Of a stretch of 64,000 bases of DNA, positions 15,138-25,500 are shown piece after piece. The notes beneath the pieces are model-generated. The model saw only the letters and a list, made by a program, of their open reading frames with translations, had not been told where the DNA came from and ran no database searches. The translations under genes were made by a program, and so were the position numbers. This stretch comes from Burkholderiales bacterium GJ-E10 (GTDB taxonomy: Bacteria; Pseudomonadota; Gammaproteobacteria; Burkholderiales; Burkholderiaceae_F), in the NCBI GenBank assembly GCA_000828975.1, contig AP014683.1:697520-761519 (forward strand), given 5' to 3'. How positions within the stretch are numbered: position 1 is the stretch's first letter; every line of letters starts with the position of its first letter.

Positions 15138-16685
15138 ATGCACTCGATCGCCGCCCTCGACATCGAATCTCTTCCTCGTGATGTCGATGCGCTGCTCGAA
15201 GTGATCGCCGAGCAGCGCAAACAGTTCTCCGCAGTGCTCGAGTCGCTGTGCGCCCAGCTCGCGAAGATGAAGCAGATGACCTTCGGGTCGCGCTCGGAGC
15301 GCTTCGCAGGCCAGGCGCTGCTCTTCACCGAGGATCTTCCCATTCCCCCGGCGCCGCCGAAGCTCCCGACGACGACGGTTGCCGCGCACGAGCGCAAGCG
15401 TCGCGGACGTCCAGCGCTTCCGGCACACCTGCCGCGGGTCCGCAAGGAATATGACCTCACGGACGATCAGAAGGCCGGATTCGACCGGATCGTGCTCATC
15501 GGCGAAGTCGTCAGCTCCACGCTCGACGTCATTCCGCAGAAGGTATTCGTGATCGACCACGCGCGGGCGAAGTATCGCTGCACCAAGGACGGAATTACTT
15601 CGATCGTCGTGGCCGATGCGCAACCTTCGCCGCTGCCCAAGAGCAACGCCAGCGCCGGGATGCTCGCGCACGTACTGGTGTCCAAGTACTGCGACGGAAT
15701 TCCGCTCGCCCGCCAGGAGAAGATCTTCGCCCGGTACGGAGTCGATCTGGCGCGCACGACGCTCGACGACTGGACCCTGGCAAGCACGGAGAAGCTCGCC
15801 GTCTTGATGCCCGCGTTCAAGGCGCACGTTCTGGGCGCCCCCGGGATGTTTGCCGACGACACGACACTGAAGCTCGTCGAGGAGGGTCGACGAAGATCGC
15901 GCACCGCAAGGCTCTGGGTGTACGTCAGCAGCGGTGCGAGACAAGATCCCCAGGGAAACTGGATCGCCTACCCCAAGGCGGCGTACTTCGAGTTCACCGA
16001 AACCCGGGAGGCGATCCACCCAACCCGGTTCCTGAAGGGGTACCGCGGCTTTGTGCAAGCCGACGACTACAACGGTTATCACCCAACCTTTGCCACGGGG
16101 TTGGCGAAGCATTGCCTATGCTGGGCGCATGTGCGAAGGCGCTACTTCGAGGTTGCGTCGCAGCCGGGAGCATCGCCTCTGGCCAGCGAGGCCCTGTCGT
16201 TCATCCGCGGCATCTATCTCGTCGACTCCGAGTACAAGGACGCCACGCCAGACCAGCGGCTTGCGGCAAGAAAGAAGCACACCGTTGCGCTGCTGGAGAA
16301 GTTCTATGCGTGGTTGTGCCACCACCAGCCGAGCCTGTTGCCGCGATCTCCCCTTGGCAAAGCGTTCGCGTACACGCTCTCGAACTGGGCGGCGCTCATG
16401 CGCTTCACCACGGACGGCACCGTTTCGCCGGACTCCAACTTGGTCGAGCGAACGATTCGCCCGGTCGCCGTAGGCAGAAAGGCATGGCTCTTCGCAGCAT
16501 CCGAGCGCGGAGGACACGCCGCAGCGGTTGCCTTCAGCCTCATCGAATCGTGCAAACTTGCGGGTGTGGAACCCTACGCATACCTTCGCGACGTGCTGCA
16601 GCGCATCGACGGTCATCGCATCGACCGTCTGCACGAGTTGCTGCCCTTCAACTGGAAGCCCACCGGTGACTGCAACCCCGTTTGA
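15138..16685 (+). CDS. tnpC: IS66 TnpC transposase
   Basis: 515 residues. An N-terminal coiled coil (LLEVIAEQRKQFSAVLESL) and FGSRSERF box lead into a zinc-binding/IS66 core. The catalytic core carries acidic residues in MFADDTTLKL, VQADDYNGYHP and NLVERTIRPV, and the characteristic CWAHVRRRYFEV. The C-terminal SERGGHAAAVAFSLIESCKLAGVEPYAYL is typical of the family. The ATG at 15138 was chosen because it follows the promoter-like gap and starts the usual N-terminus. No frameshift; the enzyme looks intact. Confidence 0.9.
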   Translation: MHSIAALDIESLPRDVDALLEVIAEQRKQFSAVLESLCAQLAKMKQMTFGSRSERFAGQALLFTEDLPIPPAPPKLPTTTVAAHERKRRGRPALPAHLPRVRKEYDLTDDQKAGFDRIVLIGEVVSSTLDVIPQKVFVIDHARAKYRCTKDGITSIVVADAQPSPLPKSNASAGMLAHVLVSKYCDGIPLARQEKIFARYGVDLARTTLDDWTLASTEKLAVLMPAFKAHVLGAPGMFADDTTLKLVEEGRRRSRTARLWVYVSSGARQDPQGNWIAYPKAAYFEFTETREAIHPTRFLKGYRGFVQADDYNGYHPTFATGLAKHCLCWAHVRRRYFEVASQPGASPLASEALSFIRGIYLVDSEYKDATPDQRLAARKKHTVALLEKFYAWLCHHQPSLLPRSPLGKAFAYTLSNWAALMRFTTDGTVSPDSNLVERTIRPVAVGRKAWLFAASERGGHAAAVAFSLIESCKLAGVEPYAYLRDVLQRIDGHRIDRLHELLPFNWKPTGDCNPV

Positions 16686-17202
16686 TCCCGAGCTCGCCAC
16701 ACTCATCGCCAACCTGCCGCAGGCAAAGACGCTGGACCTCTACCGAATCGAGGTCGCGATCCGCAAACTGCGCAGCGAACCCAGGCGCATCCTCGATGTG
16801 CGCAAGCACCTGCATCTCGGAATGACGGTGCAATTCTTCAGCGACTACGACGCCACAACCCATACCGGCAAGATCGTCGCGCTGCGCGACCGGGATCTGA
16901 CGATCGACGACGCAAATCAGAACACCCGTTGGTCTGGCGTCCCATACGCCGCGATCGATCTCGGCGCGACGGACACCGACACGGTCGAGATCATCGACGC
17001 GGATGCTCAACCCAGGCCGGCGCATCGTCGTCCCGCACGAGAAGACTTCAAGATCGGCGATGCCGTCAGCTTCGTCGGCCGCGATCACCACACGCGGTTC
17101 GGTCGCGTCGTGCGCCGGAACCAGAAAACCGCATCCCTGGAATGCGACGACGGCCTCTGGCGCGTTGCCTACGCGCTCCTCCAGCACGTCGTCGACCTCT
17201 GA
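16666..17202 (+). CDS. IS66-borne accessory protein of unknown function
   Basis: 178 residues from a GTG that overlaps the end of tnpC by 20 bases. The longer frame upstream is a shadow of tnpC. A helical N-terminus (LDLYRIEVAIRKLRSEPRRILDVRKHLHLG) is followed by two similar beta-rich segments: one begins GMTVQFFSDYDATTHTGKI and the other GDAVSFVGRDHHTRFGRV. Both look like small KOW/SH3-type barrels. It lies inside the IS ends, so it moves with the element. Most IS66 elements have only three genes, so this is a passenger or an extra transposition factor. Confidence 0.6.
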   Translation: MTATPFDPELATLIANLPQAKTLDLYRIEVAIRKLRSEPRRILDVRKHLHLGMTVQFFSDYDATTHTGKIVALRDRDLTIDDANQNTRWSGVPYAAIDLGATDTDTVEIIDADAQPRPAHRRPAREDFKIGDAVSFVGRDHHTRFGRVVRRNQKTASLECDDGLWRVAYALLQHVVDL

Positions 17203-17257
17203 CCCAATCCCCCCGCGTCGTCAAGGAACGCCGATTCCCGGACAGTTACCGATCATC

Positions 17258-17713
17258 GACGTTGGATCAAATGGCCCAGACACAGTACGTCAACATCCGT
17301 GGCTATGTGATCACCCGCACGTAAGGGGAACCTGGGGCCGCAAGAATTCCATCTTCGTTGCAACCGAGCGCTTGAATATCCATAATCACTCCGAGCTAGG
17401 TAGGCTGCCGGGCGGAGGAGTATTCGGAAAGTTCACCGCTGCTCGATCCCTTACCCGAGATGGCCAGAGCAGGCGTAGCCTCTGGTCCTTGCCTGCCCGC
17501 TTCGCCCCGCAGCGTGGGGAGGTCTCGCTGTCGCTACACGCCGATCCGGCGAAATGGATGCAGCGAACCGATTCGGATACAGTCCTGCTCGATTCAGCAA
17601 AGATCGGCCAAGAATTTGTACTCGCAAGCCGGAACAGTGATTTGGTTGCAGACTGGGTTGCGGGCGTTTTTGAAGACCTTTCGTCACGGGGGGCGATATG
17701 GTGGGCTACGTGA
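17258..17713 (+). pseudogene. Nmad3-family gene, second fragment (after IS66 element)
   Basis: Continues in phase with 13948-14286 once the IS and one target duplication are removed (151 codons plus stop). HPHVRG, NSIFVATERL, PGGGVFGKF, SRRSLWSLPARFAP and the C-terminal GQEFVLAS match the second half of Nmad3 proteins. The gene's last 16 bases overlap the start of the HsdR-tail ORF. Confidence 0.75.
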
Positions 17714-17979
17714 CGACGATCAAAGAGAAGCTCATCGAAAATGAAACCATTCGGGAGCAGGCGCGAAACAACACCGAAGAGCAGTTCCACATGGGAGATT
17801 TCAAGGAGATCCTGCTGGACACGGTGATTGACGCCAAGGATGGACATAACCGGATTTCCGATCAGCTGCTCAAGGACGAGCGGATATTCACTGCGATGCA
17901 GGGGTTGCTTGGGAAGATGGTTTACCAGGCGCTTACGCAAGGAAAGCCTGGGGACGCAAACATGCGTGCCGGACTCTAG
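17698..17979 (+). CDS. Stand-alone HsdR C-terminal-like protein, 93 aa
   Basis: The whole product resembles the C-terminal helical domain of type I restriction R subunits (IKEKLIENETIREQARNNTEEQF, then DAKDGHNRISDQLL). The ATG at 17698 has a G-rich ribosome site and overlaps the Nmad3-family stop by 16 bases, so it could be translated by coupling. There is no motor or nuclease domain upstream. Either it is the last remnant of an hsdR gene, or a small partner protein reusing that fold. It lies 58 bases before zorA. Confidence 0.55.
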   Translation: MVGYVTTIKEKLIENETIREQARNNTEEQFHMGDFKEILLDTVIDAKDGHNRISDQLLKDERIFTAMQGLLGKMVYQALTQGKPGDANMRAGL

Positions 17980-18037
17980 TCAATAGCATTCAACAAGCGA
18001 ATTTCGATCGATCCCAAATATAAAAAAAGGTTTTCAA

Positions 18038-19999
18038 ATGATTGCGGCAATTCAGGTGTTTTTGGGGCAAATCTATGCTCCGCTCGGAAGTCTCTCTGGA
18101 ATTCCCCTTCTGTGCTTCCTCCTGGCCAGCTTCTTGACCATCGCCTATGTGTTCGGATTTCTTGGGAAAGGATTTGTTGTCGGCTCGCAATTGAAGAAGG
18201 CTGTAAGCGCAGTCGAAGCGCTATCGGACGGGGGGAAAGGGGTCTCTCCCGATCGGGTCGCAAAGGCTATGGAGCGGGAGCCGCTACGGCACCTATGGAA
18301 CGAATACAGCGACTCGCTGCATGAGGTGAAAAGAGGGTCCGGCGCAGCAGGGGCGCTTACGGAGATTCGCGCAACACAACCTGCTGAACTCTTTTTTACG
18401 CGGGAAGCGCTGGTGGATAGCCGCCTTCTCGATGACTTTGTGCGGCACCTTCCAGGTCTTTTGACCGGAATTGGGATTATCGGGACATTTTTTGGGTTGC
18501 TCGGCGGCTTGTCTGGTTTCGATGCATCCACATCGGCTACTGCCGTGGCCGGCTTAAAGCCGCTTTTGATGGGCGTCGCCCATGCATTTCTGGTATCCGC
18601 TACTGCGATTGCCTGCGCAATGTTCGTCACATCTACCAGTAGATTTCTCCTGGCACGGTGTTACCAGCTCGTGGAAAAGCTAAACCACAAGATTGATGCC
18701 CTCTATTCAACCGGCGCCGGGGAGGAGTACCTGTCGCGTCTTGTCCATTCGTCGGAAAAGGCCGAGGCGCATGCGGCCCAGCTAAAGCAGGCGCTAATCG
18801 AAGATTTGACAACGCTCATGACAAATCTGACCGAGCGCCAGATTCAAGCGCAAATTCATAGCCACCAATCGCTTGGGACGCAACTCGGAGAAACGCTTTC
18901 CGGGCCTTTAAAGGAAATGACCAACGCGCTTCAAACAACCAGCCAGGGAAATAGCCAGGCCGTAACGGGCATGCTGGAATCCATGCTGGCCGGGTTTATG
19001 GCAAAGCTTGAAGATACGTTCGGCGGGCAAATGAGGGGAATAAATGAACAGATAGCGCATTCCGTAGAGGTAATGAATACCGCGCAATCCTCTTTGCAGA
19101 AGCTTATCGATGACATGGGGCGAGCCAATCAGCAGGCGGCCAATGGCCTGAGCGGGGTACTCGAGGAAGCAATAAGGCAAAACTCGGCAAACCAAGCTGC
19201 CATGGTCGATCAAATGCGTGACTTCCTCCAGGAAATGCGTTCCCGAGCTACGGAGGAGCAGGACAAGGCCAAGCGAGCAATGGACGAGGCGGTCGGAAGC
19301 GTACTGAAGCAACTTTCCGTCGCGGTCGAGCAAATGGAAGAGGTGAGGAGAGGCGCGGTAGCTCAAGAACAGGGGCGAAACCAACAGTTGTCGCAGAGAA
19401 CGCAAGAGCTGGTATCCGGACTATCCGGCCAAGTCGATACATTGCTGAAATCGGTTGGTGATATCGGAGCGGTGTCGCTGCGAGCGGTAGAGGGAATGAA
19501 TGCGGGCGCGGCAACCATGGAGTCAGCGGCACGACGATTTGAAAGTGCCGGAGGTTCTGTCTCGACGGTATTTGACAAGTCCCAACATGTCGCAGAGCAA
19601 CTAACGACAGCCTCCGGAGCTTTGCAGACCGCAGCCGCTGCAATTCGAGAGGGATTCCAGAAATACGACTCCACGCGTGCGGCAGTAGATGGTCATGTCG
19701 CGTCGCTTACCGCCTTGGTTGAGACCGCAAAGCGGGAAGCTGGCTTGTCTAAGGTGATCCTGACGGATTTGGAACGAATTGTCGAGCAATTGCGGCGCGC
19801 GGAAAGCCAAAGCGAGGCCTATTTGCAGGGCGTGAATGGTGCGTTGGTTGAGGCGTTTGAAAAATTCGGCACCGCCCTGAACAACCAGCTAACCAAGACG
19901 ATCGGCGCGACAGATTCTCATATGGAACGCGGCGTTCAACATCTGACCGGGGTGGTAGACGAAATAGCGGCGGCAATGTCGCGCTTGAAGAAGGTATAA
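18038..19999 (+). CDS. zorA: Zorya type I protein ZorA (MotA-like channel with long tail)
   Basis: 653 residues. Membrane segments lie at about 18-47, 138-161 and 175-198; the second and third carry the MotA/TolQ/ExbB-like core (LPGLLTGIGIIGTFFGLLGGL). From about 210 to the end the protein is an almost unbroken coiled-coil/helical tail rich in Gln, Ala and Glu, as in ZorA. With ZorB it forms a proton-driven complex in the inner membrane that is thought to sense invading phage and signal to the cytoplasmic effectors. First gene of a four-gene operon; zorB begins 3 bases after its stop. Intact. Confidence 0.9.
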   Translation: MIAAIQVFLGQIYAPLGSLSGIPLLCFLLASFLTIAYVFGFLGKGFVVGSQLKKAVSAVEALSDGGKGVSPDRVAKAMEREPLRHLWNEYSDSLHEVKRGSGAAGALTEIRATQPAELFFTREALVDSRLLDDFVRHLPGLLTGIGIIGTFFGLLGGLSGFDASTSATAVAGLKPLLMGVAHAFLVSATAIACAMFVTSTSRFLLARCYQLVEKLNHKIDALYSTGAGEEYLSRLVHSSEKAEAHAAQLKQALIEDLTTLMTNLTERQIQAQIHSHQSLGTQLGETLSGPLKEMTNALQTTSQGNSQAVTGMLESMLAGFMAKLEDTFGGQMRGINEQIAHSVEVMNTAQSSLQKLIDDMGRANQQAANGLSGVLEEAIRQNSANQAAMVDQMRDFLQEMRSRATEEQDKAKRAMDEAVGSVLKQLSVAVEQMEEVRRGAVAQEQGRNQQLSQRTQELVSGLSGQVDTLLKSVGDIGAVSLRAVEGMNAGAATMESAARRFESAGGSVSTVFDKSQHVAEQLTTASGALQTAAAAIREGFQKYDSTRAAVDGHVASLTALVETAKREAGLSKVILTDLERIVEQLRRAESQSEAYLQGVNGALVEAFEKFGTALNNQLTKTIGATDSHMERGVQHLTGVVDEIAAAMSRLKKV

Positions 20000-20002
20000 A
20001 AG

Positions 20003-20716
20003 ATGTTCGGACGGGTTGTATTGAAGCGCGGGGGAAAGGCGGAAGGGGAAAGCCCGTTCTGGATTTCCTTTTCGGACCTGATGTCTGCCCTGATGGTTTT
20101 GTTCCTTGTCGTAATGGCGGTTACGTTGATTTCCGTTACGAAGGACGTAAGCAGTGCCGAGCGCAAGAAAATTCGACGAGAGCAAGACATCCAGGCACTC
20201 ATGGCCGAAATTCGTCAGGACTCGATCGAGTTTCCTGAGGTTAAGGTTGGCGGCGCGCCGACCTACAAAATCGACTTGGGGGATGTCGTTCATTTCGATA
20301 GCGGTAGTTCGGTAATCTCTCCATCCGGCGCGGCCTTCTTGCGAAAATATGTTCCTGTGCTGCTAAAGGTGCAGGCGACTCCAAGGGGACAAAAGTGGAT
20401 TCGGAGAATCGTCGTCGAAGGATTTACCGACCAGGATGGCACCTATCTTTATAACCTTGGATTGAGCCTCAATCGAAGCAAGAGCGTCGTATGCGTTTTG
20501 TTTTCGAGGCCGGCTGGCAATGAACAGCCGTTGTCCGAACAACAAAAGCGACAAATTCAAAATCTTTTCCTGGTTGGCGGATATTCGTTCAACTCGATGA
20601 AGGCTTCGAAGGAAGCTAGCCGACGAGTTGAGTTGAAGCTTGACTTTTGGGGCGTCGACGAGGATAGGGACGTAAATACGGCGATTCTTGACACGAAAGA
20701 AATCGGCCAATGCTAA
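20003..20716 (+). CDS. zorB: Zorya protein ZorB (MotB/OmpA-like stator)
   Basis: 237 residues. A single membrane helix (about 27-46) is preceded by the conserved FSDLM, whose Asp25 corresponds to the proton-binding Asp of MotB-type stators. The C-terminal OmpA/MotB peptidoglycan-binding domain is present (IVVEGFTDQDGTYLYNLGLSLNRSKSV). Together with ZorA it would make the cell-wall-anchored motor. It overlaps zorC by 7 bases. All key residues are visible, so the complex is probably functional. Confidence 0.9.
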   Translation: MFGRVVLKRGGKAEGESPFWISFSDLMSALMVLFLVVMAVTLISVTKDVSSAERKKIRREQDIQALMAEIRQDSIEFPEVKVGGAPTYKIDLGDVVHFDSGSSVISPSGAAFLRKYVPVLLKVQATPRGQKWIRRIVVEGFTDQDGTYLYNLGLSLNRSKSVVCVLFSRPAGNEQPLSEQQKRQIQNLFLVGGYSFNSMKASKEASRRVELKLDFWGVDEDRDVNTAILDTKEIGQC

Positions 20717-22530
20717 ATGGCACTTCCGTTGAGGACCTTTTCCGCCGACTTTCGGCAGTTATAGCGGCACTGGCACCGGAGTCAACCAGGTACGGGAAGC
20801 CGGAGCTCGTTGCATCGGCGGTCAAAAAGACGGAAGAACTGTTCCAGCACGTTGCAAAGAGGAAGCCATCCAAGGAGGGCGCATACGCAGCGGCCCTGGC
20901 GTTTCTTAGAGGGCGCGATCTTGATGATTGGCAGCAAGACCTAATTGCTAGCGCGTTATGTACTGCGATCGCGGAGCAAAATGGGAAGCGAGTGATTGGT
21001 AGCAAGCGATTCTTGGAGCTTTTAAGCCGCTATGAATCGGATGCGCAAAAAGGGAATTTGTGGCGATTGACGTGGTTTGGCTTGCTGTCATCGTATTTTG
21101 AATTTAGCCCCATAGCGGAATCAGAGGGCGAACAGGATGGTTGGTTGGAACTTCGAAGGTTCCTTCACAGAACATGGCCGTTGATTGACTTGCAGAACAG
21201 GAAGCCAATCGTTCCCAATTGGATTTCTTTGATGCGCCAGCATGCTGATCTTCTTGGCGAAAGGCCAGCGAAGAAGTATGCAGCCGATTATCTAAATGGA
21301 GATGATTCGGAAATCAAACAGATCTCGTCCGACCTTGGGATACCTCCGACAAGTTGGTTCTGGCGCGATCTTCTCGAAAATGTCGTTGACGCCGCAGCGT
21401 CGCGGTCTGACGATGCGTTCAAAGCGTTGATCCCACGGCTCATATTTCTGATGGAGGAGTTTTCAACTCTTCGCGGAGATGCTATTGAACGAACCCTCAA
21501 ACGTTACCATCAGTGCTCGGATAATTCGGTGCATGAGCCGCTTCGTGACTTCGTCGTTCGCTTCGATGTCTGGAAAAATCCAAAGCTAAAGGCTGCTGGA
21601 ATTGCTACAGCCTGGAATCGAGTTTCTGATGACGTATGGCGCATGGTCCTGCGCTGGGTTAACGAAGGAAATCTGAAGGACTTTTTTGAGATTCTGGCGA
21701 GCAGAAATGATGCTGACGAAGGGCGCTTGGCGTTTTGGAGTCGATATTTAAGCCAGATTTCCTGGACGCGGTTGATTTTTGGGACGGAAACTACTGAGCT
21801 TGCCAGGCGAAATCCTGCTGTGCGAGATTTAATTGCAAGGGAGGAAGGCGCCTACGCAACGCTTTATCGCACTTCAAGTGTCGATGCGTTCATGATGCAA
21901 ATTGGCAAATACATCGTCGTGGAGTTTAGTAAAAAGGGAAACGGGGCCTACGTTTATGAATCGGAGGGGTTGAGGTTTAACCGACACTCCGGTAGCTTCG
22001 ATGGCGGCACGCCGGATTTGCGCTACGGCTATTACGATGGCGCAGTAATCAAGATTATTCATCGGCCCCAGTGGGAGGAGTGGGTTGAAGCGGATCTGAG
22101 GAGACTGGGGATTTACCCGGACGAGGATAAAAGAGCAAGGAAGAAGCCATCGACTCCGCATGTGACACGGGTCACGAACCGCCAAAATACCCGGTCCACC
22201 CCGAAGCTAATGAGTGAAGACTGGGCGTTTCCAACTCCCACGCTCGGCGCCGGAGCCGGGGAACCTGTATCGGAGCAGCATGGGGAGGAAGCCACGGTGG
22301 AGACGCTGAGGGCTGCTCCGCATGGGGCGCCGTTCACCATGGCGGAACTAGCGAAGCTACTTGGTAGAACCCCAGGGTCACATATAGAAGATCTTCGCAA
22401 GGAAGACGGAGGGGGCGGTCGCCTTTGGGTGATTGGTGCCCTGACAAATATTCCGGTGTCCAAAAAGCTTGTCCAGTGGGGATTCCGCTGGTCCGGAAAG
22501 AGATCTGGGTATTACTACCCTGAGGAGTAA
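20710..22530 (+). CDS. zorC: Zorya type I protein ZorC (EH-signature domain)
   Basis: 606 residues, helix-rich, with no membrane segment. The central part contains WLELRRFLHRTWPLID and the FWSRYLSQISWTRLIFG region expected for the EH_signature family that defines ZorC. A Pro/Ser/Thr-rich linker and a small C-terminal domain (about 535-606, VIGALTNIPVSKKLVQWGFRWSGK) follow. ZorC is a cytoplasmic DNA-binding component acting with ZorD. The start lies inside the zorB end, and zorD begins 11 bases downstream, so expression is coupled. Confidence 0.85.
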   Translation: MLNGTSVEDLFRRLSAVIAALAPESTRYGKPELVASAVKKTEELFQHVAKRKPSKEGAYAAALAFLRGRDLDDWQQDLIASALCTAIAEQNGKRVIGSKRFLELLSRYESDAQKGNLWRLTWFGLLSSYFEFSPIAESEGEQDGWLELRRFLHRTWPLIDLQNRKPIVPNWISLMRQHADLLGERPAKKYAADYLNGDDSEIKQISSDLGIPPTSWFWRDLLENVVDAAASRSDDAFKALIPRLIFLMEEFSTLRGDAIERTLKRYHQCSDNSVHEPLRDFVVRFDVWKNPKLKAAGIATAWNRVSDDVWRMVLRWVNEGNLKDFFEILASRNDADEGRLAFWSRYLSQISWTRLIFGTETTELARRNPAVRDLIAREEGAYATLYRTSSVDAFMMQIGKYIVVEFSKKGNGAYVYESEGLRFNRHSGSFDGGTPDLRYGYYDGAVIKIIHRPQWEEWVEADLRRLGIYPDEDKRARKKPSTPHVTRVTNRQNTRSTPKLMSEDWAFPTPTLGAGAGEPVSEQHGEEATVETLRAAPHGAPFTMAELAKLLGRTPGSHIEDLRKEDGGGGRLWVIGALTNIPVSKKLVQWGFRWSGKRSGYYYPEE

Positions 22531-22541
22531 TCGGAGCACCT

Positions 22542-25500
22542 ATGGGGCTGTTCGACATATTTCGTAGATCGAGCGGTGAGGGATCCGCTCATCAATTGCT
22601 AACACGCAGCTGGACCGCCGACGGAGTAATGATCCGGTTTGTTGATCCATTGGAGGACGCATCTGTCGAAGGCCTCAACGCTCTAGCGGGTCAATCGGCA
22701 AAAAAGGAGGATGAGCTCCTCGTTGCCTATCTCGCTCAGCTTGCCATTGAAGAGCGATGTTCAATTGCCCCCGATGGTGTCACCATACTTTGGAGCACGA
22801 TTTATGACCTCCAGGAAGACGACAGCCACCAGGACGTTCTGCACCAATTGGGGTTGCCGGCGGCGGGAGCCCTACGCCCGGTTCTGGATTCAAGCGACAC
22901 CCTGGCGGACTCAACGTTCGAAATTCTCGTTGACGGTTGGGCCGTAGACGGTACCGAAGTGCGCGTTTTGCGAATAGACGGCGCCATCGCCGTTCTGCAA
23001 GATCAATCCTGGCTCCTGGGTCGGTCTGCTTGGGCGTGCTATCAGGCAATCAAGAAGTTTGCTGACCGGGACGCCGATCATCGGACCCAGAACGAAAATG
23101 AGCTCGGCTGGGGCAGCATTCGTCAGTTGGCTGATGCGGCTGGCGCGTATTACCGGTCTCCCTACCTGGAGACGACGTATGTATTGACGCCGCAATCTAT
23201 CCGCCTCCCTCTTCAGAAGCAGGAGACTTCATTCGGACGGGTCGTTACGGTCGAACCGACGTTCGAGGGCGCGCCGTCAGGCTGGCTGAAGGCATTTGAC
23301 GGATTTAATTCGGTCCAACCTCACTACGACCTAACGAGTTCCGGTCTCGGGCACGTTCGCGTCGTCGTGTCGGAACCTGTCCGGAAGGTCCTCAATGTCA
23401 TCAAGCAGGAAATGCCAGGCCGGCGGGTCGCCGGCGCTCGGGCGGAGCGCTTTATCCACAACCCGTGGGCATTTCTTGGCGATGCGGCGCGGGAGGTAAT
23501 CAAAGAAGAAGAATTTGAAGAGGATCGAGCGGGCATTGGGGCCATAGCCGCTATCTTTTCTATTGCGCCAAGAATTGACAACTCCCGGGTCACACAGGTC
23601 GACCTGCTTATTACGGAGCACTTCCACGGTGGCGCCGCTCGAACCGAGCGGGAATCCTTTTCTACGCCGGCAGAGCTGCAACGGTTTGTCCAAAGCATCA
23701 AATCCGCTCTAGAGGATGAGAGACCTCGATTTCCCTGGAATGAATATGACCTGACGGTCGATGGAAATTCCGCCTCGACGCTAGAACTCGCACAGCAAAT
23801 GCTTTGCCTCTGGGAAAACCAACCCCAGGAAATCATTTCATTCGAGGATATCTACGAAATTGCAGGATATAGCAATCGAATCGAAGGAATTGGCGTCGCC
23901 AAAGCCATATACGTTCCCGTATTTCAAAAGGAAACGGACGACGAGGAGACAGGCTGGACACCTAGTGACTTAACCCCGATGGTCAAAGTGACCCTGACGG
24001 GTCACGAGGGAAGCGTCCTCATTCCGTTGACGAGGGAGTGGGTTGATAAGTTTCAAGAGCAAGTGGCGGCGGCAGAGTCGACGAAGGCCGCGGAGGTTCG
24101 AAACGAGTCCCTACCAACACCCGTCGAAACGACGCAAGCTCGGGCTCTGGTCGATGCATTTCGAACAATGTTGGACGGCCAGGAGGATATAAAAAAGGAT
24201 CGGCCAAGAACCCCCTCGAAGGATAGCCCGAAGCCAGAAAAAATTCTGGTGAAAATGAATTTCAGCGATATCGACTATCGGGAGGAGCGTAGGTTAACTT
24301 TAGCTCTTCCGAGTGAAGCCAGTCCAAGTCTACCGAAATGTCTCCGACCAGCGATCGAGCTTAAAAAGCACCAGCTCAACGGTGTTGCTTGGTTTCAACA
24401 TTTGGTTTCACGCGCACCAATCGATTGTCGTGGTGCGCTGCTTGCCGACGACATGGGCCTCGGCAAAACGCTACAGCTGCTTACGGTTCTTGGGTCCTAT
24501 TACGAGCGACACCCGAACGCATCGCCTTCGCTAATTCTCGCGCCGAAAAGTCTGGTCGACAATTGGGCTGGCGAGACCGAAAAGTTTTTCACGGAGTCCT
24601 ACCCCAAGGTTCTTGTCCTTTACGGGGATGAGTTGCGAAAAAGAAAGCAGCCGCAATCCCTGATCGACGAACGTCTGCGGCAACGGGGAATCGTTGACCT
24701 TCTGATTCCGGATTGGCCGGGAAGTGCCAAAATTGTCATTACCACGTACGAAACGCTGGTCAATTTCGAGTTTTCGCTAGCCAGGCAGCCATTTGCGTTT
24801 GTTGTATGCGACGAAGCTCAACGCATAAAGACTCCAGGTACGCAAACATCGATCGCCGTCAGGGCACTCAAGGCCGATTTTCGAATCGCCTGCACGGGAA
24901 CGCCGGTCGAAAACACGCTATCGGACTTGTGGTCTCTTTTCGATTTTGTTCAGCCGGGGCTCCTCGGAAGTCTAGAGGAGTTTAGTAGAACCTATCGGCG
25001 TCCAATCGAGTGCAATACGGAGGAGCAGAAGGCGGCGCTCAAACAACTCCAGGAGGCAATCGCACCACAAACTTTACGACGCACCAAACAAGATATCAGC
25101 GACGAGCTACCAAGGAAATACTTTGCCTATCGTGCAGGCGAGGACATTACACCGGAATTCAAGGAACGCCTTGATCAGGGCGATCGACTGCTCGTGCCCA
25201 TGTCAAGCTATCAGAACGTCCTCTATCTTGGGGGATTAAAGAAGCTACGGGATGCAAATCAAGAGAGTGATTCCATTAAGCGGGCTAGGTTAAGCTTTGG
25301 GGCCCTCCATCTCATGAAGGCAGTCTGCGCCGAGCCATACTGCCTTCCTGGAATGAAATTTGAAATTGCCAAGTCAGGGTACGAGACCCATCTCGAAAAT
25401 TCCCCAAAACTTGCATGGCTTCTCAAGCAGCTAAGTCAAATCAAGGCGCGCGAAGAAAAGGCAATCATTTTTACCGAGTTGCGAGAGGTGCAGTTGGCGT

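Larger units (their letters stand above)
14287..17249 (+). mobile_element. IS66-family insertion sequence (2,963 bp)
   Basis: Perfect 18-bp terminal inverted repeats: GTAACTGTCCGGGAATCG at 14287-14304 and its complement at 17232-17249. The element encodes TnpA, TnpB, TnpC and a fourth accessory protein, and it has a perfect 8-bp target duplication. It interrupts the Nmad3-family gene; deleting it and one duplication restores that frame. It is apparently intact and recent. Confidence 0.95.

Noticed and set aside
18038-20716. zorA/zorB as flagellar motor or TonB-system genes
   Set aside because: The long coiled-coil tail of ZorA, the OmpA domain of ZorB and the adjoining ZorC and ZorD genes fit Zorya, not MotAB or ExbBD.
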